Shown: in pieces, positions 20,625 through 26,073 of the stretch | How positions within the stretch are numbered: the stretch's first letter is position 1 | Layout of the letters: the number at the start of each line of letters is the position of its first letter | Position numbers and translations under genes: made by a program | Assembly (NCBI GenBank): GCA_964495705.1 | Contig: CAZBWS010000032.1 | Coordinates: 1-26,073 of the forward strand | Direction: 5' to 3' | DNA length: 26,073 nucleotides | Origin: CAZBWS01 sp964495705 | Lineage (GTDB): Bacteria > Pseudomonadota > Gammaproteobacteria > HTCC5015 | Notes under the pieces: generated by a model | The model's database searches: none | What the model was told of the DNA's origin: nothing | The model's input: only the letters and a program-made list of their open reading frames with translations

Positions 20625-22508
20625 TTGAACGATTTAGTTAAAAATATTTTATTGTGGTTGGTGATTTTGGTTGTTGGAATGGCCGTATACGATAACTTCA
20701 AGGGTGCAAGTACAAGCAATTCTCAGGTCGACTACTCTGAGTTTCTCGACATGGTTGAGGGCGGGGAAGTGGATCAGGTCACTTTCGTTGGACGCACGAT
20801 TGAAGGTAAGAGCTCTTCGGGTAAAGACTTTCACACTTATAGTCCAGAGACTAGTAATACCGCACTGATCGGCACCCTGCATGAGAAAAAAGTAAAAATT
20901 ACTGGGCTAGAGCCCGAGGGCACCAGTATCCTAGTACAGGTGTTGATCAACACGATTCCGTTCCTACTTATCTTAGGTATTTGGTTTTATGTGGTGCGTC
21001 AAATGCAGGGCGGCAAGGGTGGCGGTGGTGCCATGTCTTTCGGCAAAAGCAAGGCCAAGCTACTCACTGAAGACCAGGTTAAAGTGAATTTTGCAGACGT
21101 TGCCGGCTGTGAAGAAGCTAAGGAAGAAGTGGAAGAGGTAGTCGACTTCTTAAGCGACCCGGGTAAATTTCAGCGTTTAGGCGGAAAAATACCGCGTGGC
21201 TTACTCATGGTTGGCCCACCAGGTACGGGTAAAACACTACTTGCTCGCGCCATTGCTGGTGAAGCTAAGGTGCCTTTTTTCTCCATTTCGGGTTCAGATT
21301 TTGTAGAAATGTTTGTGGGTGTGGGTGCATCCCGTGTACGTGACATGTTTGAGCAGGCCAAGAAACACTCGCCTTGCATTATTTTTATTGATGAAATTGA
21401 TGCGGTTGGCCGTCATCGTGGCTCAGGCATGGGCGGCGGAAATGACGAGCGCGAGCAAACCTTAAACCAACTGTTGGTTGAAATGGATGGTTTTGAAGGT
21501 AATGAAGGCGTGATTGTAATTGCCGCGACTAACCGTGCGGATGTATTAGATAATGCGTTATTGCGCCCTGGTCGTTTTGACCGCCAAGTGGTTGTTGGCT
21601 TGCCGGATGTGCGTGGGCGAGAGCAAATTATGAAGGTTCACCTGAAAAAGGTCCCTCTGGGCGACGATGTAAAGCCGAAAGAATTGGCGCGCGGCACACC
21701 GGGATTCTCAGGCGCAGAGCTGGCAAATTTGGTCAATGAAGCAGCGTTAAGAGCGGCGCGTGGCAATAAGCGCACCGTGAGTATGGATGATTTGAACTAC
21801 GCGCGTGAGAAAATCATGATGGGTGCTGAGCGCAAGTCCATGGTGATGAGTGAGAAAGAAAAGGAAATGACCGCCTACCACGAGGCCGGGCATGCAATTG
21901 TCGGCTGGCTAGTTCCCGATCACGACCCTGTTTATAAAGTGACGATTGTGCCACGCGGTCAAGCCTTGGGCTTAACACATTATTTGCCAGAAGCGGATCG
22001 TTTAAGTAACTCCAAAGCCGACTTGATGGGGCGTATTGCCAGCGCCTATGGTGGCCGTATTGCCGAGGAAATGATTTACGGGGCAGAGCAAGTTTCTACG
22101 GGTGCGATGAGCGATATTAACGCGGCATCTTCGATCGCTCGCAACATGGTGGAGCATTGGGGCTTCTCTAGCCTAGGACCTATTTCTTTTTCTGATAGCT
22201 CAACAGGACAGCGTCGCCCCATGTCTGCAGACACCTCAAAAGTGATCGATGAAGAAGTGAAGCGCTTTATTGATGAAGGCCATGATACGGCCGCAACGAT
22301 CCTACGGGAGAATGAAGACAAGCTACACTCAATGACTCAGGCTCTGATTAAATATGAAACCCTTGATGCGGTACAAATGGCTGAGATCATGGAAGGCAAA
22401 GAAGTGACTCCCCCGAATGACTGGGATGATGAAAATGGTGGAAGTAGCACGCCGCCGCCAGCAAGTGACAAGCAAGAGCCTAGTGAAGGCTCAACCAGTT
22501 TGCACTAA
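20625..22508 (+). CDS. ftsH: ATP-dependent zinc metalloprotease FtsH
   Basis: Membrane-anchored AAA+ protease that degrades misassembled membrane proteins and short-lived regulators such as LpxC and sigma-32. 627 residues. Two N-terminal membrane segments (about 5-22 and 104-125) flank a periplasmic domain. The AAA module has Walker A GPPGTGKT (197-204), Walker B IIFIDEID, and NRADVLDNALLRPGRFDRQ as the second region of homology. The zinc site HEAGH has His419, Glu420 and His423. The C-terminus is acidic and low complexity. The start is a TTG, supported by the NDLVKNILLWLVI opening and AAGAG nine bases upstream. folP follows after a hairpin-containing 33-base gap. Confidence 0.98.
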   Translation: MNDLVKNILLWLVILVVGMAVYDNFKGASTSNSQVDYSEFLDMVEGGEVDQVTFVGRTIEGKSSSGKDFHTYSPETSNTALIGTLHEKKVKITGLEPEGTSILVQVLINTIPFLLILGIWFYVVRQMQGGKGGGGAMSFGKSKAKLLTEDQVKVNFADVAGCEEAKEEVEEVVDFLSDPGKFQRLGGKIPRGLLMVGPPGTGKTLLARAIAGEAKVPFFSISGSDFVEMFVGVGASRVRDMFEQAKKHSPCIIFIDEIDAVGRHRGSGMGGGNDEREQTLNQLLVEMDGFEGNEGVIVIAATNRADVLDNALLRPGRFDRQVVVGLPDVRGREQIMKVHLKKVPLGDDVKPKELARGTPGFSGAELANLVNEAALRAARGNKRTVSMDDLNYAREKIMMGAERKSMVMSEKEKEMTAYHEAGHAIVGWLVPDHDPVYKVTIVPRGQALGLTHYLPEADRLSNSKADLMGRIASAYGGRIAEEMIYGAEQVSTGAMSDINAASSIARNMVEHWGFSSLGPISFSDSSTGQRRPMSADTSKVIDEEVKRFIDEGHDTAATILRENEDKLHSMTQALIKYETLDAVQMAEIMEGKEVTPPNDWDDENGGSSTPPPASDKQEPSEGSTSLH

Positions 22509-22511
22509 ATT

Positions 22512-22534
22512 TCAGCCGCGTTTAGCGCGGCTGA
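22512..22534 (+). terminator. Strong hairpin between ftsH and folP
   Basis: tcagccgcg / cgcggctga form a 9-bp GC-rich stem with a tttag loop, four bases after the ftsH stop. Only tttа-like TTTA follows, so termination would be partial. The hairpin also occupies the region where a folP ribosome binding site would lie. Confidence 0.45.
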
Positions 22535-22541
22535 TTTACCT

Positions 22542-23378
22542 ATGCAGTTAAACCTTAAAAACACCTCTTTAAAGTTAGATCGCCCGTTAGTAATGGGTAT
22601 TCTAAATGTCACCCCTGACTCTTTCTCTGACGGAGGTTTGTTTGTAAGTGCGGGTAATTTACAGCAACAGATAGAGAGTATGCTCCAAGCGGGGGTAGAT
22701 ATTATTGATGTGGGGGGGGAATCTACGCGTCCAGGGTCACAGCCGGTGGCACTTGATGAAGAACTCCAACGTGTTATTCCTGCTATACAGCTTATCCGCG
22801 AGCTAGGAGATATACCTATATCTATAGACACGACGAAGCCTGAGGTAATGCGTGCCGCCGTCGCTGCGGGTGCGGATATGATCAACGATGTAAATGCTTT
22901 GCGCACAACAGGTGCAATGCAAGCAGTTACGGAGCTAGGTGTACCCGTGTGTTTAATGCATATGCTTGGCCAGCCAAAAAATATGCAGCAACAGCCCGAG
23001 TATGAAAATGTGGTACAACAAGTTTTAAGTTTTTTTGCTGAACGTGTTGAAGCTTGCGTTAATGCAGGTGTTGCTAGAGAGAAAATACTTATTGACCCCG
23101 GTTTTGGGTTTGGGAAAACAGTACAACATAACTTTCAACTATTGAAAAAACTGGAGCTACTTCATAGTTTAGGTCAGCCCTTGTTGGTAGGTATGTCGAG
23201 AAAAAGTATGCTGGGCGCCGTGACGGTAAAGGCGGTTGATCAGCGTTTAGCGGGGAGTCTTGCTGCTGCGGTAATAGCCGCAATGCAAGGCGTACATATT
23301 ATTCGCGTGCACGATGTGGCAGAGACAGTTGATGCTCTGAAAGTTGTGCAGGCAACCCAAATGGGAGAGGAACAATGA
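22542..23378 (+). CDS. folP: Dihydropteroate synthase
   Basis: Condenses 6-hydroxymethyl-7,8-dihydropterin diphosphate with p-aminobenzoate in folate synthesis; it is the sulfonamide target. 278 residues in a TIM barrel. Signatures are VMGILNVTPDSFSDGG (17-32), DVGGESTRPGS (57-67), SIDTTKPEVM, MINDVNA and ILIDPGFGFGKT, plus the late VGMSRKS. The ATG has no evident Shine-Dalgarno; the hairpin at 22512-22534 sits just upstream. The stop overlaps glmM by 4 bp (ATGA), so the two are translationally coupled. Confidence 0.97.
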   Translation: MQLNLKNTSLKLDRPLVMGILNVTPDSFSDGGLFVSAGNLQQQIESMLQAGVDIIDVGGESTRPGSQPVALDEELQRVIPAIQLIRELGDIPISIDTTKPEVMRAAVAAGADMINDVNALRTTGAMQAVTELGVPVCLMHMLGQPKNMQQQPEYENVVQQVLSFFAERVEACVNAGVAREKILIDPGFGFGKTVQHNFQLLKKLELLHSLGQPLLVGMSRKSMLGAVTVKAVDQRLAGSLAAAVIAAMQGVHIIRVHDVAETVDALKVVQATQMGEEQ

Positions 23379-24712
23379 CAAGAAAATATTTTGGTACTGA
23401 TGGGATTCGTGGCAAAGTAGGATCGCCCACTATGTCTCCAGATTTTGTTTTAAAATTGGGCTGGGCTGCAGGTCGTGTGTTGGCAAACAGTGGAACACGC
23501 AAGGTACTTATCGGCAAGGATACGCGTATTTCGGGCTATATGTTTGAATCGGCTTTGGAGGCGGGTTTGACGGCAGCAGGAGTTAAAACACGCATGTTAG
23601 GACCTATACCCACCCCCGCAATTGCCTATTTAACTCAGACGTTACGCGCCAGTGCAGGCATTGTGGTATCGGCCTCGCATAACCCTTATTACGACAATGG
23701 TATTAAGTTCTTGGGGCCTGATGGCGGCAAGCTACCCGATGAACTGGAAGAGGCGATTGAAGCTGAACTAGAAAAGGTGATGGTGACAGTGGATTCTGCC
23801 GAACTAGGCAAAGCTAGACGCATTGTTGATGCCCCTGGGCGTTATATTGAATTTTGTAAGGGGACATTTCCTTCTTGCTTAAATTTGGCGGGGATGAAAC
23901 TTGTTGTCGACTGCGCCAATGGTGCAGCCTATACCACTGCGCCTCGGGTTTTTGCTGAGTTGGGTGCAGATGTGATAACTATCGGTGATAAACCTGATGG
24001 TTTAAATATCAACCAAGGGTGTGGAGCAACAGCGCCTCAGGCACTTGCTGCCGCAGTATTGGAGCACCAGGCAGATGCAGGTGTTGCCCTAGATGGTGAT
24101 GGCGATCGAATAATGATGGTTGATGAGCTAGGTCGTATTATCGATGGTGATGAAATTATCTATTTAATTGCCAAAGACCTAAAGGCGAGAAATGTATTAC
24201 AGGGCGGTGTCGTAGGTACTGTTATGAGTAATCTTGGCATGGAGTTGGCGCTTAAAGAGTTAGACATTCCCTTTATTCGCGCAGGTGTAGGGGATCGTCA
24301 TGTGATGCGCCTGCTCAAGGAAAACGACTGGCAAGTGGGTGGTGAGCCTTCAGGTCATGTGATATGTCTGCACGCTTCACCCTCAGGGGATGGCATTATT
24401 GCCGCCTTGCAGGTGTTGGCGTGTATGGCCCAAGACCAACAAAAGCTATCTGTTTTGGCTTCAGGGGTGCAAAAACTGCCCCAGTTAATGATTAATGTGC
24501 CACTTAAAGAGCGTGTAGATATTGATGCTAATGGTGCAATCCAAGATGCGGTGGCCCAAACTGAGGCTGAATTGGGCGATAATGGCCGTGTGCTGTTACG
24601 TCCCTCGGGCACAGAGCCATTGGTTCGGGTGATGATTGAAGGCAAGAATGCAGAGCAAGTAAAGAGTGCTTGTGAGTCTTTGGCGGGGGCTGTGAAGGAT
24701 ATATTGGGCTAG
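23375..24712 (+). CDS. glmM: Phosphoglucosamine mutase
   Basis: Interconverts glucosamine 6-phosphate and glucosamine 1-phosphate, on the route to UDP-N-acetylglucosamine for peptidoglycan and lipopolysaccharide. 445 residues, as in E. coli. Active-site phosphoserine is Ser101 in SASHNP (99-104). The magnesium loop DGDGDR carries Asp240, Asp242 and Asp244. The sugar-binding loop reads GGEPSGH, and the C-terminal phosphate-binding loop is RPSGTEPLVRV. It overlaps folP by 4 bp. Downstream, a spacer of 110 bases before tpiA holds a promoter candidate and a hairpin. Confidence 0.98.
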   Translation: MTRKYFGTDGIRGKVGSPTMSPDFVLKLGWAAGRVLANSGTRKVLIGKDTRISGYMFESALEAGLTAAGVKTRMLGPIPTPAIAYLTQTLRASAGIVVSASHNPYYDNGIKFLGPDGGKLPDELEEAIEAELEKVMVTVDSAELGKARRIVDAPGRYIEFCKGTFPSCLNLAGMKLVVDCANGAAYTTAPRVFAELGADVITIGDKPDGLNINQGCGATAPQALAAAVLEHQADAGVALDGDGDRIMMVDELGRIIDGDEIIYLIAKDLKARNVLQGGVVGTVMSNLGMELALKELDIPFIRAGVGDRHVMRLLKENDWQVGGEPSGHVICLHASPSGDGIIAALQVLACMAQDQQKLSVLASGVQKLPQLMINVPLKERVDIDANGAIQDAVAQTEAELGDNGRVLLRPSGTEPLVRVMIEGKNAEQVKSACESLAGAVKDILG

Positions 24713-24730
24713 AAATCCCGCTATTTCCAA

Positions 24731-24741
24731 GCTATCCGCAT
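24731..24741 (-). repeat. Intergenic motif, inverted copy before tpiA
   Basis: gctatccgcat on the plus strand, that is atgcggatagc on the minus strand: an 11-base match to the motif, in the glmM-tpiA spacer. Confidence 0.45.
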
Positions 24742-24758
24742 TCACCCGTTGAATAGCA

Positions 24759-24787
24759 TTGATTATTCCCTAAGGCGCGGGTACTAT
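24759..24787 (+). promoter_or_regulatory. Candidate tpiA promoter
   Basis: TTGATT (24759-24764), 17 bases, then TACTAT (24782-24787). Good spacing and fair hexamers, about 35 bases before the tpiA ATG. The -10 lies inside the loop of the hairpin at 24773-24795. Confidence 0.45.
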
Positions 24788-24803
24788 TCGCGCCTGAATT
24801 TTT
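24773..24803 (+). terminator. Terminator-like hairpin before tpiA
   Basis: aggcgcg (24773-24779) and cgcgcct (24789-24795) form a 7-bp GC stem with a 9-base loop, followed by gaattttt. It could end the ftsH-folP-glmM transcript. The T-run begins three bases after the stem, so efficiency is uncertain. Confidence 0.45.
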
Positions 24804-24822
24804 ACAATAACAGTCTTATTTT

Positions 24823-25566
24823 ATGCGTAAACCTCTTATAGCAGGTAATTGGAAGCTCAATGGCAACTTGGTCGATAACCAAGCGCTAGTGGCGTCTATT
24901 TTATCGGGTTTAGACGAAGTAAATGCGGATCTGTTGTTGTGCCCTCCAGCCATATACTTACAACAAGTTATTGAATTGGCTGGCGGTGCGGTATTAGTTG
25001 GGGCACAAGATGCGGCAGAGCAGGTCTCTGGCGCATACACGGGTGAAGTTTCAGCACAGATGTTAGCTGATATAGCCGTTAAATTTGTCTTGTTAGGCCA
25101 TTCTGAGCGACGCAGCTTATTTGGTGATACTGACACAAGAGTGGCAAATAAATTTACTCAGGTTGTTCAAGCAGGCTTGACCCCCGTGTTGTGCTTAGGT
25201 GAAAGTCTAGACGAGCGCGAATCCAAGCAAACAGAGCTTGTTGTAGCACGTCAGTTGAACGCGGTCATTGGCGCTAATCCTGAGGCTGATTGGAGTACTG
25301 TGGTACTGGCTTATGAGCCAGTATGGGCGATTGGCACTGGTATGACTGCATCGCCAGCGCAGGCACAAGAGGTACACCAATTTATTCGGCAGCTTTTGCA
25401 GGAAAAGCTAGGTGCAGTTGCTGACAAAGTACGCATTTTATACGGGGGCAGTGTGAAGCCCGCAAATGCGGCAGAGCTTTTTGCTCAAACAGATATTGAT
25501 GGCGGGCTGATTGGCGGCGCGTCTTTACAGGCAGCAGACTTTTTGGCGATAGCTAAGTCTATTTGA
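24823..25566 (+). CDS. tpiA: Triosephosphate isomerase
   Basis: Interconverts dihydroxyacetone phosphate and glyceraldehyde 3-phosphate in glycolysis and gluconeogenesis. 247-residue TIM barrel. Catalytic residues are Lys11 (GNWKLNG), His93 (LLGHSERR) and Glu165 (AYEPVWAIGTG); the flexible loop follows this Glu. YGGSVKPAN and GLIGGASL bind substrate phosphate. No clear Shine-Dalgarno sequence precedes the ATG (the region is T-rich). secG follows after 33 bases. Confidence 0.98.
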   Translation: MRKPLIAGNWKLNGNLVDNQALVASILSGLDEVNADLLLCPPAIYLQQVIELAGGAVLVGAQDAAEQVSGAYTGEVSAQMLADIAVKFVLLGHSERRSLFGDTDTRVANKFTQVVQAGLTPVLCLGESLDERESKQTELVVARQLNAVIGANPEADWSTVVLAYEPVWAIGTGMTASPAQAQEVHQFIRQLLQEKLGAVADKVRILYGGSVKPANAAELFAQTDIDGGLIGGASLQAADFLAIAKSI

Positions 25567-25599
25567 TAGTGTCGCCACGCGGCGAAGATAGGACAAAAA

Positions 25600-25977
25600 A
25601 TGAACATTGAAGCAATAATTTTAGTAGTACACGTGCTGTTGGCTTTAGGCCTATTAGCACTTATTCTGATTCAACACGGTAAAGGCGCCGATGCGGGTGC
25701 CGCTTTTGGTGCTGGCGCATCAGGCACAGTTTTTGGCGCCTCTGGTTCGGCTTCATTTTTAACTAAGCTGACTACTTGGATTGCGATTGCCTTCTTTGCC
25801 ACCAGTCTGACACTGGCTTACCTATCGGCACACTCTGGTGATAAAGTGAATAGCGTGTTTGATGAGGCTGCTGAAGAGCAAATTGTTGATGTGCCAACTG
25901 CTGAAGAAGCAGTTGCTGAAGATGTACCGGTTATTGAAGAATCTGCTGAAACAACGGATCTACCGCCAGCAGAGTAA
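25600..25977 (+). CDS. secG: Preprotein translocase subunit SecG
   Basis: Small inner-membrane subunit of the SecYEG channel. 125 residues. The first membrane segment (about 5-22) is followed by the family motif LIQHGKGADAGAAFGAGASGTVFGASGS (written across 22-50, with GKGAD and FGxGxSGTVFG as the key elements), then a second segment (about 58-76). The C-terminal 45 residues are acidic and low in complexity, longer than the membrane core needs but common in this family. AGGA lies six bases before the ATG. A tRNA-Leu gene follows after 8 bases. Confidence 0.96.
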   Translation: MNIEAIILVVHVLLALGLLALILIQHGKGADAGAAFGAGASGTVFGASGSASFLTKLTTWIAIAFFATSLTLAYLSAHSGDKVNSVFDEAAEEQIVDVPTAEEAVAEDVPVIEESAETTDLPPAE

Positions 25978-25985
25978 AAAATCAC

Positions 25986-26072
25986 GCTGTGGTGGTGGAA
26001 TTGGTAGACACGCCAGCTTGAGGGGCTGGTGGCTTCACGGCCGTGCGGGTTCGAGTCCCGCTCACAGCACCA
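25986..26072 (+). tRNA. leuU: tRNA-Leu(GAG)
   Basis: An 87-base class II tRNA. The acceptor stem pairs gctgtgg (25986-25992) with tcacagc (26062-26068), including one G-T pair. CCA is encoded at 26070-26072. The anticodon stem ccagc/gctgg encloses a 7-base loop with anticodon GAG at 26020-26022. A long variable arm and the T-loop ggttcgagtcc are present. secG followed by this leucine tRNA matches the E. coli secG-leuU order. Confidence 0.96.
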
Positions 26073-26073
26073 T

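Overview
The window reads as a gammaproteobacterial chromosome. The block carA-carB-greA, then yhbY/rlmE-ftsH-folP-glmM-tpiA-secG-tRNA-Leu(GAG), is the conserved gammaproteobacterial neighbourhood, and the proteins resemble their Escherichia coli and Pseudomonas counterparts in length and motifs. Moderate base composition, REP-like intergenic hairpins and many c-di-GMP/phosphorelay genes suggest a marine, Pseudomonas/Cellvibrio-like lineage. Genus cannot be told from sequence alone.

Region 1 (1-3852): a MoxR-type AAA+ ATPase and its usual partner, a CoxE-like VWA protein, are separated by an oppositely oriented gene for an unknown multi-pass membrane protein. The VWA gene overlaps tadA by 4 bp. 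A convergent single-domain PilZ gene follows.

Region 2 (4095-11426): the most unusual part. Eight same-strand genes encode, in order, a divergent Hpt-like protein, a pseudo-receiver/Ser-Thr kinase fusion, an OmpR-type response regulator, a coiled-coil protein, a membrane-spanning OmpA-domain protein with a large cytoplasmic N-terminal domain, a Rab/Ras-like small GTPase, a soluble hybrid histidine kinase and a canonical Hpt protein. The last five are almost gapless or overlapping. I read this as one signalling module that combines a His-Asp phosphorelay, Ser/Thr phosphorylation and a GTPase switch, anchored through the inner membrane to peptidoglycan. Its output is unknown.

Region 3 (11427-16610): carA, carB and greA. 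Upstream of carA lies a structured leader with a promoter candidate, a terminator-like hairpin, a competing upstream arm and a possible 16-codon minigene ending on the carA TTG start. An 18-bp perfect hairpin sits between carA and carB. It is built on a motif (ATGCGGATAG[GC]C) that recurs in five intergenic regions of the window.

Region 4 (16601-19751, minus strand): an orphan GspF/PilC-like membrane protein, an Mpo1-like (DUF962) protein, a dicarboxylate/amino-acid:cation symporter and the RNA-binding ribosome-assembly protein YhbY.

Region 5 (19922-26072, plus strand): rlmE, ftsH, folP, glmM, tpiA, secG and tRNA-Leu(GAG), covering rRNA methylation, membrane proteolysis, folate and cell-wall precursor synthesis, glycolysis and protein export. 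No CRISPR array, insertion sequence, integrase or rRNA was seen.
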